Positions 24,690 through 37,349 are shown, counted from the stretch's first letter. The stretch is 64,000 bases of DNA from Siphonodentalium dalli (GCA_032622095.1 CP136069.1:87688958-87752957); one strand, 5' to 3'. Translations and numbers: made by a program. The notes: generated from the sequence alone by a model not told the origin.

Positions 24690-25220
24690 TTTTTTGAGTT
24701 ATGTCCCTGGCCCCACCCACATTTGACCCAGTGACCTCATTTGAACAAATCTGAACCCCAGTCACCCAAGGATCCTTCAGACCAAATATGAACCCATTTG
24801 GCCTGATGGTATTTGAGAAGATGTTTAAAAGAATTACTATGGAGGGAAAGAGTTATGGCCCTGGTTTCTCAACTAATCAACCTGGTGACCTCATTTGAAC
24901 AAATCTGAATGTGAGTCACCTAGGGAACATCCACACCAAATATGAACCCATTCGGCCTTATAGTTCTGGAAAAGAAGTCGTTCTAAGAATTACTATGAAG
25001 GAATAGAGTTGTGGCCCTGCTTTCTCAACTAATTGACCTGATGACCTCATTTGAACAAATCTGAATGTGATTCACCTAGGGAACATCCACACCAAATATG
25101 AACCCGTTCCGTCCTACAGTTTTGGCAGAGAAGATGATTCTTGACAGACAGACTGTACGACGGATGACGGACGAGGAGTGATGACTATAGCTCCACCGGA
25201 GACTTTGTCTCAGGTGAGCT
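24690..25220. repeat. Interspersed repeat L, tandem units, copy 2
   Basis: Three units of the same repeat. It ends in GACGGATGACGGACGAGG and GTCTCAGGTGAGCTAA, a tail style common in mollusc interspersed repeats (from general knowledge). Confidence 0.7.
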
Positions 25221-25407
25221 AAAAATAGACAGAAATGTAGTCTTGAGATGTAACTTGTGGCATAACAAACAAGTGCGATAACGTAGTCCTTCACACATCT
25301 GTATTTATTACACACCAGCAGTCAACATTCCTTAGTATCAAGCAATTGTTTCTGTTTGGTTTCCATACTAGCTATTTATCTACTCAGCACAATACGATTT
25401 AGTCGGA

Positions 25408-25511
25408 AATATGCCATTCCAATGAATGGCAACAAGCAATATTTCCAACTAAATCCTGAAAAATTACCCATACTTCAGCTGTGGTTAAGAAGTCGATTAT
25501 TTAGGGCATTA
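25408..25511. mobile_element. Hairpin MITE, family A copy 4 (right half)
   Basis: Only one arm remains, from the AATGGCAACAAGC centre to TTAGGGCATTAC. The other arm has been lost. Confidence 0.75.
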
Positions 25512-25757
25512 CTTTATCTCTGGATACTGGACAACTAACCATGAAGGGATGCCATGCACATCGGAACATCATGTTCTACTTACTACATGGTATATATTTC
25601 ATTGTGAAACAATATAATACATCAAACTCCATGTTTAAACCAAAGTTTTCAGTTTACATGCCACAATCGAGCCAAAATTCCTGAGCTGTGCTTCAAACCT
25701 GCGCGCTCATCGTTATGATGTAATCCAATACACTGTCTATATAATGAGTGGTAAGAG

Positions 25758-26318
25758 TTCAAGGGGTACTGTACTCAAATGTTGTTGTTGGTTGCCATAT
25801 TCTCTGCTTCGTAGAATAATGTAACCAGATTTCCCCCATTGTTTGATTGTCGGCTGAGTACGAAGTAATGTTACAAATTGCAGAATAGCCGGAATGCAAA
25901 AATAGAACGCTTGTCATCGTTGTATTTTTGTACAGGCAAATATATGAATAAAATGTGATATTAAATGCTGTACTAGTATAAACATAATAGTCCTGGATAG
26001 ACATTAATTTTATTATATAGTCAGTGAGTGGCTCAAGTTGATGCCCCGTATCAACATAATTTTTTATACGATGTGTGTCACACGTAATGTGCGCAATCCA
26101 CTTTCTCTCAATTTGTTTGATTATGTCTTGTACATGGAAATTCAGCCATCAAGCAAATTTATATTAAATTATTAAATTTGATTTTAAGATAACCTGTTAA
26201 CCTGAACATTTACAGAAGACATCTTTGACTCAAATTAATTATTTCTCTATATATTATCGATATAAGATCGTTGTTATTACTGGGAATTTATTGAAACTGG
26301 CCTATAGTTTCCCTTTAA
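25758..26318. mobile_element. Second copy of the AGGGGTACTGTACG TTAA MITE (reversed)
   Basis: Matches 9776-10372 in reverse, including the AACAACAACATTTG-like stretch by one end and CAACGATCTTATATCGATAA by the other. The ends are worn (TTCA at one side, TTAA at the other). No gene is recognised; the 81-residue and 73-residue frames here are not supported. Confidence 0.7.
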
Positions 26319-26566
26319 TGTTTTCAAAACTAATCAATCAATATAAGAGCGGTTTAGCAAAATTACGACGACAATTAATGGTTAGAAATATGTTGGGGTT
26401 CCTGAGCCACATTCTTCCAGAGATTTCAGAATCTTTCTCATCATGAAGAGGGCATATCCCACTACTTCCATAGAATCTGCATTAAAGGAAGTATGCTCCT
26501 AAACTGCACATCAATGTTTGGTTTGTCTAACTTTATTTTTCACCGTAACAATATTTCACAGATATA

Positions 26567-26695
26567 CAGTAATGCCCTAAATAATCGTCTGAGAGCTTTC
26601 CGATGAATGGCAACAAGCCATATTTCCGATTAAATCCTGAAAAATTACCCATAATTCTGCTGTGGATAAGGAGTCGATTATTTACGGCATTACTG
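26567..26695. mobile_element. Hairpin MITE, family A copy 5 (left arm deleted)
   Basis: TA-flanked, ends CAGTAATGCCC and GGCATTACTG. The left arm jumps from AATAATCG straight to the centre, so about 80 bp are missing. Confidence 0.8.
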
Positions 26696-26904
26696 TATAA
26701 AATATTAACCCTCTTTGAAATGAGAGAAGCTATGGAAGCAGTGAATTACTTCCTTGATAATGAAGCAACATATTTCACGGTTGTTACATCCAGAAAATCT
26801 AATAAAAATCTAACTGTGATTTTTATAAACTCTCTATTAACTCTTTGAACCCTGATGCCTCACAGCGATTGACACCCTGACCCGGTGTAACACGTCATCT
26901 TCCC

Positions 26905-27991
26905 CCCCAGGATATCTTCCCCCCCCACCCTGGATATCTTCCCCCATCCATGTACTACTAAAAAATAATTTCACTCATATGATATCGTTTGGTTCTGAAA
27001 TGGCCAGAAAAATGTTTTTTGAGATAAAAAAAAAATACATATTAATTTTTTTTTTATTTAAAAACAAAAGTGACAAAATTAGTTTTTTTTTACGAATTTG
27101 ATTGTCTGTTCATGAAATGACCAGAAAAATGTTTTTTTAAATTCAATTTTTTTCTTTTCTTTCAAATGTCCAGGCTTGGATATCTCCCCCCCCCCACCCA
27201 GCACCTACATGACAAATAAATCATTGTATGGATTTATTGCTTGTTTTGCTTTATATAGTCATGAAACAGCGAGAAATTAACTTCTTCTGAGAAAAAGTTT
27301 TTTGAGTCAGGGTTTGGGGGGGGGGGGGGAAATGTCCAGGTCAGGATATCTCCCCCCCCCCCCCCCCCACCCAGCACCTACATGACAAAAAAATAATCTT
27401 ATGGTTTTATCGCTTGTTTTGCTTTATATAGTCATGAAACAGCGACGAATTAACTTCTTCTGAGAACAACTTTTTTGAGTCAGGGTTTGGGGTGGGGGGG
27501 GGGGGGGGGGGGGGGGGAGATGTCCAGGTCAGGATATCTTCCCCCCACCCAGCACCTACATGACAAAAAAATAATCTTATGGTTTTATCGCTTGTTTTGC
27601 TTTATATAGTCATGAAACAACGAGAAATTAACTTCTTCTGAGAACAAGTTTTTTGAGTCAGGGTTTGGGGTGGGGGGGGGGGAAATGTCCAGGTCAGGAT
27701 ATCTTCCCCCCACCCAGCACCTACATGACAAAAAAATAATCTTATGGTTTTATCGCTTGTTTTGCTTTATATAGTCATGAAACAGCGAGAAATTAACTTC
27801 TTCTGAGAACAAGTTTTTTGAGTCAGGGTTTGGGGTGGGGGGAAGATGTCCAGGTCAGGATATCTCCCCCCCCAGCACCTACATGACAACAAAATAATCT
27901 TATGGTTTTATCGCTCGTTTTGCTTTATATAGTCATGAAACAGCGAGAAATTAACTTCTTCTGAGAAAAAGTTTTTTGAGTCAGGATATCT

Positions 27992-28025
<34 letters not shown>

Positions 28026-30045
28026 ACCTAGCACCTACATGACAAAAAAATAATCTTATGGTTTTATCGCTTGTTTTGTTATATAAAGCAAAACAAGCGA
28101 TAAAACCATAAGATTATTTTTTTGTCATGTAGGTGCTGGATGGGGGGAAGATATCCTGACCTGGACATCTTCCCCCCCCCCCCCCCACCCGAAACCCTGA
28201 CTCAAAAAACTTGTTCTCAGAAGAAGTTAATTTCTCGCTGTTTCATGACCATATAAAGCAAAACAAGCGATAAAACCATAAGATTATTTTTTTGTCATGT
28301 AGGTGCTGGGTGGGGGAAGATATCCTGACCTGGACATCTTCCTCCCACCCCAAACCCTGACTTTATATAACAAAACAAGCGATAAAACCATAAGATTATT
28401 TTTTTGTCATGTAGGTGCTAGGTGGGGGGAAGATATCCTGACTCAAAAAACTTGTTCTCAGAAGAAGTTAATTTCTCGCTGTTTCATGACTATATAAAGC
28501 AAAACAAGCGATAAAACCATAAGATTATTTTTTTTGTCATGTAGGTGCTGGGTGGGGGGGGGGGGGGGGAGATATCCTGACCTGGACATCTTCCCCCCCA
28601 ATCAAACCCTGACTCAAACAACTTGTTCTCAGAAGAAGTTAATTTCTCGCTGTTTCATGACTATATAAAGCAAAACGAGCGATAAAACCATAAGATTATT
28701 TTTTTGTCATGTAGGTGCTGGGTGGATTGGGGGGGGGGGGGGGGGGGGGAAGATATCCTGACCTGGACATCTTCCCCCCCACCCCAAACCCTGACTCATG
28801 AATATATAAAGCAAAATAAGCGATAAAACCATAAGATGATTTTTTTGTCATGTAGGTGCTGGGTGGGGGGGGGGGGGGAGATATCCTGACCTGGACATCT
28901 TCCCCCCACCCCCACCCCAAACCCTGACTCAAAAAACTTGTTCTCAGAAGAAGTTAATTTTTCGCTGTTTCATGACTATATAAAGCAAAACAAGCGATAA
29001 AACCATAAGATTATTTTTTTTGTCATGTAGGTGCTGGGTGGGGGGGGGGGGGAGATATCCTGACCTGGACATCTTCCCCCCCAATCAAACCTTGACTCAA
29101 ACAACTTGTTCTCAGAAGAAGTTAATTTCTCGCTGTTTCATGACTATATAAAGCAAAACGAGCGATAAAACCATAAGATTATTTTTTTGTCATGTAGGTG
29201 CTGGGTGGGGGGGGGGGGGGGAGATATCCTGACCTGGACATCTTCCCCCCACCCCAAACCCTGACTCATGAATATATAAAGCAAAATAAGCGATAAAACC
29301 ATAAGATTATTTTGTTTGTCATGTAGGTGCTGGGTGGGGGGGGGGGGGGAGATATCCTGACCTGGACATCTTCCCCCCCCCCCCCACCCAAACCCTGACT
29401 CAAACAACTTGTTCTCAGAAGAAGTTAATTTCTCGCTGTTTCATGACTATATAAAGCAAAACAAGCGATAAAACCATAAGATTATTTTTTTTGTCATGTA
29501 GGTGCTGGGTGGGGGGGGGGGAGATATCCTGACCTGGACATTCCCCCCCCCCCCCCCCCCACCCAAACCCTGACTCAAACAACTTGTTCTCAGAAGAAGT
29601 TAATTTCTCGCTGTTTCATGACTATATAAAGAAGCAAAACGAGCGATAAAACCATAACATTATTTTTTTGTCATGTAGGTGCTGGGTGGGGGGGGGGGGG
29701 AAGATATCCTGACCTGGACATCTTCCCCCCACCCCAAACCCTGACTCATGAATATATAAAGCAAAATAAGCGATAAAACCATAAGATGATTTTTTTGTCA
29801 TGTAGGTGCTGGGTGGGGGGGGGGGGGGGGGGGGGGGGGGTGGTGGAATATCCAAGCCTGGACATTTTGAAAGAAAAGAAAAAAATTGAATTAAAAAAAA
29901 AAAAAATCTGGTAAATGAACAGACAATCAAATTCGTGAAAACAATAATTTTCTGGCCATTTCAGCACCAAACGATATCAAATGAGTGAAATTATTTTTTA
30001 GTCGTACATGGGGGGGAAGATATCCAGGGTGGGGGGGGAGATATC
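26905..30045. repeat. ~3.1-kb palindromic satellite with long G and C runs
   Basis: Units of roughly 110-180 bp carry CAGCACCTACATGACAAAAA, CTTATGGTTTTATCGCTTG, CATGAAACAGCGAGAAATTA, TTGAGTCAGGGTTTGGGG and CCAGGTCAGGATATC. About six run in one direction up to 28078 and about twelve in the opposite direction from 28088, joined by a perfect 48-bp inverted repeat (28031-28078 with 28088-28135). The outermost flanks (ATGGCCAGAAAAATG at 27000, mirrored at 29945) are also inverted. G and C runs reach 24-33 bp. The proline-rich frames are artefacts. Confidence 0.85.
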
Positions 30046-30376
30046 CTGTTACAGGACCCGGGGCTCCCCCGTGTTATTTTCCTTTAAATTAGACAGTTGC
30101 TTGTCGTGTGATGTTGGTATCTTTAAATTGTGGCACAGGTCAGAAACTTTACATGTTTGTCCCCCATGGATCATTGATCATTAGAAGATTGAGAGACTTT
30201 GTCCCGTGGTAACCCCTTGGTAACAGTTGCTAGGCAACTGCCCGGAATTGCCTTGAAAATGTAAATATAGCATTTAGCGTCACAATTCAATGCCAGTGAT
30301 CGCGTTTTCGATGTAAGTAATACCCTAATGTGAAGTTTGAGATATACCCAACCAGAAGAGTGAACTAAATATCTTA

Positions 30377-31145
30377 TTGAACCCTTTGAACCCGAGAGAC
30401 CGGAATACAGGTCCAATCCTTATATTCTTATATCTCGGGAGACCGGAATACCGGTCAAGAAATCAGACGATATTTGACACGAAATTACAGCTCAATAAAC
30501 GCACATATCAACTAGAGTTGTACTTCTACTTTGCACACACGTGTCACATGTTTACCCACGTGACTTTGATTGACAAATTGATGACAGAGGGTTTGTTACT
30601 TTGCGCATGCGCAGAGGCCAATTTCGAGGAAAAAAACCCCGCTTTTTATCGTCGGAAAAGGGGAAGTATTTCGTTAGAAATTTCGCGATCAAAGCCCAAA
30701 TTAACTAGAATAATGCTTCTATATTTTGCGCGAATGAGTCACATGTTCATACCTCTGATTTTAACAGCCAAATTGGAAACAAGGGTGTCTGTTTCTTCAA
30801 GCAAGCACACAGGTGCATTTTGAGAAATGTCTTCTATTGTAGGCAAAGTGTAAGAATATATTCGTTATAAATATATAGCGCGACCAAAGGAAGCCGCAAT
30901 ATATCTATATACATGTACATGTATATTGAACGTGGTATAGACTGTTTCGTTGAAATACATTGTGACATATTTCACCGCACACTTGTTCAGTTAGCATAGT
31001 AGATTGCCGTATAGTTGAGCGTGTATACATGTATATACGTCCCAATTAAGAGCTTTATGAGTTACGTCGTTGGAACACTATATAACGTCAGGCGCCTCGG
31101 GTTGGGGTCATTTAACGTTCAGGACGTCAGGGTTCAAAGGGTTAA
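30377..31145. mobile_element. TTAA-type element (CCCTTTGAACC ends)
   Basis: Left CCCTTTGAACCCGAGAGACC, right GGTTCAAAGGG-TTAA; the left TTAA is worn to TTGA. The element type is shared with 62153-63292. A 148-residue open frame at 30377-30823 starts in the terminal repeat; I recognise nothing in it and do not call it a gene. Confidence 0.6.
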
Positions 31146-31558
31146 GGGTGGCAATGGTTGCTAAGCAAATACCACAAATGATCGAATGACACCATTGCAC
31201 TAACCATTAAGTGGTATATTTGCTTTAATTAGTGTCTAGTCACATGGTGTTAATTAGTTTTGTTCAAAGGGGTGGGGGGGGGCATGTCTGAAACTGCAGG
31301 AATGTCATAAGATTGGGAGACTTTGCCAGCTAATCTCTCCTTAGCAATGGCTACTGGGCTACTAGGTAAATGCAATTATAGCTTAAATATGCTAGGTATA
31401 TAGTGCCACATTTCGCTTAAAAACGCATGTTTTTTTTTTTTGTGAATTATATCCCATGCAATGCGCATATATTCCAACAGATACTAGTGGGCAACCATTG
31501 CATATATACACCCTTGCCACCACAGACCTGTATGGGACCATTTAAATATATATTAGTG

Positions 31559-32754
31559 TAGGGCCCAACGAATCGGCAATTTCAACATCAAATCGAATCT
31601 CGAATCGAATCAGGATAATGATTCGAAATCGAATCGAATCTCGAATCGAATCTTTTTCAAACACTTTAGTAGATTCGTGGTACTGATCGGTGGGAGGTAC
31701 GAGCAAAAATGGGGGCAAATGTCAGATGATTTTATAACGTCAGTGAGATAACTCAGATTACGAAGAAGGTTCATTGAACTTAATTTCTATGACATGATAT
31801 ATATAAATACAATATTTAATCACAGTTTAAATAAAACAGTTTAATAAATGAGAATGGCACGACATCATTTCATATTTTGTGCCACTGCCACTATGCATGA
31901 TGTTCGTGAAAGTAAGCAGTTTGGAACTTTGGAGTCAATGGAGTCTGATTCGAGTCATTGCAAACGGAAACTCTTCTGCGCATGTACGCTTCACCCTGTG
32001 GCACACAGCAGGCACGCGCAATATCAAAATTGCGCATCATGACTTGGGATTACAGAGAACTATATATATAGTATCCCAAATTGGGCCTGTCTGTCGGAAA
32101 GCTGAATGGTTATCAATATTCCATTTCCCGGATAAAGATGTTGGTCGGATTTGGAGATGACATGATGGAACCCAAAATGTTTATTTAATATATTTATATC
32201 GTTTTAATTTTGAATTAAAAAAAATATGATAATATTTGATTGATCTGAGTAACACAATATAGGCTTTTCTGGCAAGAATGTCAGATACCGACATACAAAT
32301 ATGTCCCACAAGAAATTCACTAACTTCAGTCTCGCGACATTGCTGGTTTTATGTGGTGGAGGAAACCGTGTGCGCTATGATTATGGTTCTACCGCGATGA
32401 ACACGCAGACCACCACAGACCTACCTGCAGGTTGCACGAGTTGCACAGACCTTCCACGAGTAACCAACACTGGGACTGGTGGGGCAATCAATATATACGA
32501 ACAGTGAGCTTTTGGGCAACTTACCCTATACACGTTGGACTGTGGAGGTCACAGATGGTCGCGGAAGGAGACTTGTATCAAGTATTGGGGATATAATGAA
32601 TATTTGTATAGATAATGCAGTCTATTCCCGGTGATAAAGAACTTGTATCTAATGATTCGAAATATCCCGAATCACACGACCGCTTTCGAATCGAATCGGA
32701 ATCGGAACGTAATATTCGAAATTGAATTGAATCTCGAAGCTTCGTCGGGTCCTA
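31559..32754. mobile_element. hAT-type non-autonomous element (GAATCGAAT motif ends)
   Basis: A perfect 8-bp direct repeat TATTAGTG flanks it (31551-31558 and 32755-32762), the hAT hallmark. The ends TAGGGCCCAACGAA and TTCGTCGGGTCCTA are inverted repeats. Both subterminal regions are packed with GAATCGAAT-like words (31595-31665, 32660-32735). Internal frames of 64-93 residues are not recognised as transposase. Confidence 0.85.
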
Positions 32755-33231
32755 TATTAGTGGGCATGTCGCATATAAATACACTATAAACTGCATGCAC
32801 GAGTAAATCAACTTGATATGCGATAGACCATTCCGCAGCCCAACTGTGGTTGAACACTTATTAATATACGCGAAGGTAGATTAAACTGAAAATATTTGTC
32901 TAAATTATGTCTGTTCTACCAACATGTGAAACATGAAACTATATGCCGTAAACATAGCGCCACATTGTGCTTAAAATATCATAAATTTTTGCAGATTATA
33001 TGCTGTGTGCATGCATTTCTACCATTACTAGCGGCCACCCATTCCATACACACTATGGGTACCGCTGACATATGGGGGGGCTATACACATATAAATCAGT
33101 GGGTCTGGTGCTGGTTATACCATATACAAATTTGCTATTGCCTCATGTCATCGCTGCACCAAAATATCGGTGTTACGGGATATAGTCACAGTTCGTTTGA
33201 ACCCAAATATCAGTGTTACGAGTTCAAAGGA

Positions 33232-33478
33232 TTAACCCTTTCATGACAGGAGCTGCACTGGTGCAGCATTAAAGACCCTGTGCCAGTGCATTCTCTTATA
33301 TATGCAAGTCTCCAATAGGGAGCCTCGCATTTAATATAGAGGGAGCCTCGCAAATATATAAGCACTGGCTTACAAGGTCAAGGTAAATATTGTTAGGCCA
33401 ATGCATTCTCTTATATATGCGAGGCTCCCTAAGAGTTTTCATTTAAATTTCAGGAAGCTCCAGTCATGGGAGGGTTAA
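33232..33478. mobile_element. TTAA foldback, family B copy 3
   Basis: TTAA-CCCTTTCATGACAGGAGC at one end and GTCATGGGAGGG-TTAA at the other, with mirrored TTCTCTTATATATGC segments. It lies 23 bp past the donor of SRCR exon 10. Confidence 0.85.
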
Positions 33479-33501
33479 CTCATATGTTTTTAGCTACCTA
33501 C

Positions 33502-33649
33502 CCTAATCCGAGTGTTCGGCATATAACAGTGGCATCATTATAATCAAAACCATCATCACAGACCGTACCCCACTGTGAGTGAACCTTCACTTCAACACGA
33601 CCCGCTGTACTGTTTCGTCCAACAAGTCGGACGTCCTCAATATAGAGAG
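33502..33649 (-). CDS. Exon 10: group A SRCR domain, N-terminal half
   Basis: This 148-bp exon runs phase 1 to phase 2, with acceptor TATTTTAG and donor GG|GTAGGT. It encodes [36 protein letters not shown] and ICRTLGLG. This is the classic first half of a scavenger receptor cysteine-rich domain (VRLVGG...GRVEV...WGTVCDD...A.V.CR.LG). It ends with a split glycine codon that the exon at 16816-16976 completes. Group A SRCR domains are typically split over two exons, as here. NST is a possible N-glycosylation site. A TTAA foldback ends 23 bp past the donor, and a 16.5-kb intron follows. Confidence 0.95.
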
Positions 33650-33735
33650 CTAAAATATAGGTGAAGAAACATCAGAATATATCTCTGGATACTGGATAAG
33701 TTTCACGGGCATCATGTTTTGGTGATTAGGAGATA

Positions 33736-33928
33736 CAGCAATGCCTTCAATAATCAACTCCTTAACCACAGTAGAATTATTGGTAATTTTTCAGGATTTA
33801 GTCGGAAATATGGCTTGTTGCCATTCATCGGAAAGATGAATGGCAACAAGCCATATATCCGACTAAATCCTGAAAACTTACCCATAATTCGTCTGTGGTT
33901 AAGGAGTCGATTATTTAGGGCATTACTG
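33736..33928. mobile_element. Hairpin MITE, family A copy 6
   Basis: 193-bp palindrome, TA-flanked, 86 bp upstream of the acceptor of the first SRCR exon. The overlapping frames of 70 and 82 residues on opposite strands are the palindrome read both ways. Confidence 0.85.
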
Positions 33929-34880
33929 TAAACATACTCTGTTGAGTTGGATATTTGAGTATGCAAACATTTAGTGAATTCCCCTTCAACGTTTATCTCC
34001 ATTATTATTCATTACATAAAGAAATTTAAAGCGATGTGAAACACTCCAGTAGGGTTATCAAGTTGAAATGGAGAATAGTCTTGCTCGAATAGTTATTTTT
34101 ACAAATATTACATCCAAGTTGACAGCTTTACACACACCGTCATTCTTATATATCAATTAAATGCAGTGACTCTCAATGGCAAAATAATTTCTGTTAGTTT
34201 ATCACCAATAGTTGCATCCTGAATCGAGAAGTAAATATTTACAACTGAGCATAGTTCATATGATGTCTATGCATGGAGTGGTTATGGTTGATTTGCTTGA
34301 GATTTTTGGCAATCTTAGTATAATATGCTACATTCCTCCAGTTGACACAGCGCCTGAACTAAACTTATCAGAACAAGTCCATAATATGTCTTTGAAAGAA
34401 ACTGCACTGAAAACACATTTTATCAACATTATATGCTTTGAAGTGAGATATCCTTTTTGCAATGATCACATCTATTGATATGTTCCATGTTGTTACTCGT
34501 AACAGCACCAGAAAAACTTCCTGTTAACCATGTATATAGAGAACGGTTGACTTGATTATGCGACACTTAGCAGTGCAGTACGTGACATATTTTACGCACA
34601 TTGTCAAAAACACTGTGCTCTATTCATAATTTGTACATGCTTCAGTGAATGATACTGGTGAAACGATAACTAAAGTTAGCATGCAGCTCTTGGCCAATCA
34701 GAATGCCTTTTTCATATTTGACTTGAACTCCAATTTTCTATAAACTTATCATCTCTCTGAACTAATCAGAATTGTAAGTCAGTTAGGAGAGGTTATTCTA
34801 TAGATGAAAATTGCCTTCAAATATTGTTTTTTTAATTTTTAATGCCACAAGTTCTGCAATAAATAGGCAATGCTACATAC

Positions 34881-34937
34881 CTGGCCTCGAGGTAGTTGTA
34901 GACCATGGATATGGTGAATAGGTCGTTGTCCTATTGT
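34881..34937 (-). CDS. Exon 9: Thr/Pro-rich linker exon
   Basis: This 57-bp exon is phase 1-1, with acceptor TTTCTCTTTCAG and donor CCAG|GTATGT. It encodes NRTTTYSPYPWSTTTSRP: seven threonines, an NRT sequon and prolines, typical of an O-glycosylated spacer. It sits between the CRD and the SRCR domain and splices in frame to both (TAC before, GCT after). There is no recognisable fold. Splice-site quality and phase are the main support. Confidence 0.75.
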
Positions 34938-34989
34938 CTGAAAGAGAAACGGCCCCAATAATTTTAACAAACATTAAGAAGATGATCTA

Positions 34990-35580
34990 GCGGTCACACG
35001 AATATCTATATTAAAGTTTAGGGACGATTGGATGAGGGAAGTGGGCTGTAGGATGTGCCAAAGTATTTAGTCATGCAAAGAGTAAAATCCAGGATGGCCA
35101 TGATTTTTAGCGAAATTGGAAAATATTCGATGGCTTCAATCTAGTGGTAACCACAAAGATGAAGTTTGGTGACGATAGGATGATCAGCCGACGTATTTAG
35201 TCAAGCAAAGAGTAAAATAAAATATGGCTACAGGCAGCCATGTTTTTCATTGAAAATTGTTTCAATTTTATAGCTCCCATCTACAGGTGAATATAAACAT
35301 GACTTTTAATTTTCAAAACAATATGTCAATAAATGGGGGCTGTAGGATGTGCCGATGGATTCAAACTTGAAATCAAAGATGGCTGCTGGCAAACAAACTT
35401 GGGCTATCACGCTCACTGATTGGAGATATTGTAGCAAGCAATACCAAAAATTATTGAAATCTGTTCATATTTGTTCAGTTATCAAGCCGGACGGAAGGAC
35501 GGACACTTGGACAGACAAACAGATGGATGCAGTCAATACAGTATATCCCCATTCTCTTTGAGAGTGGGGGGAATAAGAAT
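34990..35580. repeat. Interspersed repeat M, copy 2
   Basis: GCCAAAGTATTTAGTCATGC, CTCCCATCTACAGGTGAATA and AAGATGGCTGCTGG landmarks, ending in GGACGGAAGGACGGACAC and GAGAGTGGGGGGAATAAG. Confidence 0.7.
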
Positions 35581-35791
35581 GCATTTAATAAAGATATGGT
35601 TATAATAAGACTCAAGGCACTGATAGTGGGCAAATGTGTAAAAAAAAAATATAAAAAAGTCTGTAAAAACATTACAAAGGAGAAGAACATGGGACAAAAT
35701 AGATAAACTTTGTTGCTATCTTTATTATTGATAGTGTTCAAATAAAAAAAATTTTAGTGTTAAAACCATTGTTATGTAAACAGAACTGTTA

Positions 35792-35877
35792 CAGTAATAT
35801 GTCAATTTCGACTAAATCCTGAAAAGTTACCCATAATTCTGCTGTGGTTAAGGAGTCGATTATTTAGGGCATTACTG
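35792..35877. mobile_element. Hairpin MITE, family A copy 7 (one arm)
   Basis: 86-bp remnant with CAGTAAT and GGGCATTACTG ends and TA on both sides. It lies 92 bp past the donor of the second CRD exon. Confidence 0.8.
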
Positions 35878-35969
35878 TACTTGTTGATTGATATTAATTT
35901 TTACAGACTTTTATGTTATTCCGAATGAAGACACTTTGAAGGCCTCGAGTCCCTTTAAAATATACTTAC

Positions 35970-36035
35970 AAGGATCAATGCAGCCATCGACTGGGAACAG
36001 ATCACAGAACACCCTAAATTGGTATGGAATTCGAG
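35970..36035 (-). CDS. Exon 8: Frizzled-type CRD, C-terminal end
   Basis: This 66-bp exon is phase 1-1, with acceptor TATTTTTTAG and donor T|GTAAGT. It encodes IPYQFRVFCDLFPVDGC followed by IDP. FRVFCDLFP aligns with the 'W...LRCDxFP' end of Frizzled-type CRDs, giving C9, and the next cysteine fits C10. Joining to exon 7 yields CRNYC-Y-S-RIPYQF. This leaves about 12 fewer residues than a Frizzled CRD and no C8. Either the loop and helix have been lost or a micro-exon in intron 36036-37467 was missed. Half of a TA-type hairpin MITE lies 92 bp past the donor. Confidence 0.82.
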
Positions 36036-37349
36036 CTAAAAATATTTAAGAATAATTTAATCATAGGGTGTCAATGGACATAATCCACACCTGTCAATCA
36101 AATAATTATTACAAGATATTTTCTACCACTGAGCCGCTCGCTTGCTTCATAATGAAAATTCTTTGTTACCATAATTTTGATATCCATTCATACTTTTAGT
36201 GTTAAATTGCCTATTTTCAAATAACTCTTTTTTTGTCGAATCATAATGTCGACTGAAATTTTGATTTGAGGAATGATGTTGGAAATCCCATCCATGATTA
36301 TAAAATATACCACTATTTTTAATTTTTCGTTTCATGCAACATCCTGGTTGCAATCTCAAGAGCACTATATTAGTCACCACCAGATATGTTGACTCTCATG
36401 ATTTTGGCGTGAGACTCACATTTTCACACCCCATCTCCCGCCCTCACGAATGTGAATGCAAATCTCATGATGATTTGAGCTGCCCGGTGGGGAAATACTT
36501 GCTGACTCATGTCAATGCACACATACAGGACGCTATGAAACAAAATCCCAGATAAAGTCAATGTTAATACTAGCTGTAACTGGTATTAATTAGTGCACAG
36601 CAACCTGGTTGTAAGAGCACATGGGTAGACCGTAGATTGACAACAATACAACAAGTTTAATTTGCAAACACACACTTTTTTGACACAAATTAGTTCTTTT
36701 TAAATGAGTATGGATAGTATTAGTATCTTATGAAGATCTTAGTTTTAAGTTAAAGAACATTAAATTAACTACTTTCAATGCACATTCAAAGCTCTATTTG
36801 AATAGTAAACAAGCATGTGATATTGTTTACAAAATAAATCTGTAACTCCGAATTGTAAAAGAAGTTGAAACAGAGTCAGTCAACCCAAACTACTTTCGTG
36901 ACATTAAAAATTCAAGGATATTTTTAGAGTGTAAATGCATTGACATTAAAAAGACAGCATGCTTTGTTCATGTCTGCATGCGCTGTGATAAACCATGCAT
37001 GGTTATACCATTTGGGTTACAAAATGATCCGTCGGAACATAGTAACAAGCAGAAGACGTAGCTCATCATAAACTTCGTCACAAAGCGCAATTTGCCGTTT
37101 CCAAAACAGCTCAATATGATTAAAATATGTGGACAATGTATGTAAAATGACATTTTAAAAATGCATCTTTAGAACAATTTTAAGTCATTCTAAAAATCTC
37201 ACTATTTTTCTTGGAATCTCAAGAATTCTTAAAGGGAATCTTACAATTTCCGACAGTCTGAAGTTAACAAGTCTGGCCACCACAACGTAATTAATTGTCA
37301 AACGAAACTCATCACTGAGTGATAGTAATTTTTCTCGGGTTGATTGGGT
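36036..37349. other. Intron between the two CRD exons
   Basis: About 1.4 kb in total. I searched it for a micro-exon that could supply the missing CRD cysteine (C8) and found none with convincing splice sites. No element was recognised apart from the foldback at 37350-37456. Confidence 0.5.

Noticed and set aside
28696-29970. Proline-rich open frames on the minus strand (PPPPPP, STYMTKK repeats)
   Set aside because: They are the palindromic satellite with G/C runs read as codons; the repeats change frame with each homopolymer length.
30377-30823. 148-residue plus-strand frame, one of the longest in the window
   Set aside because: It starts inside a transposon terminal repeat (NPLNPRDRNTGP), has no recognisable domain and no splice or codon support.
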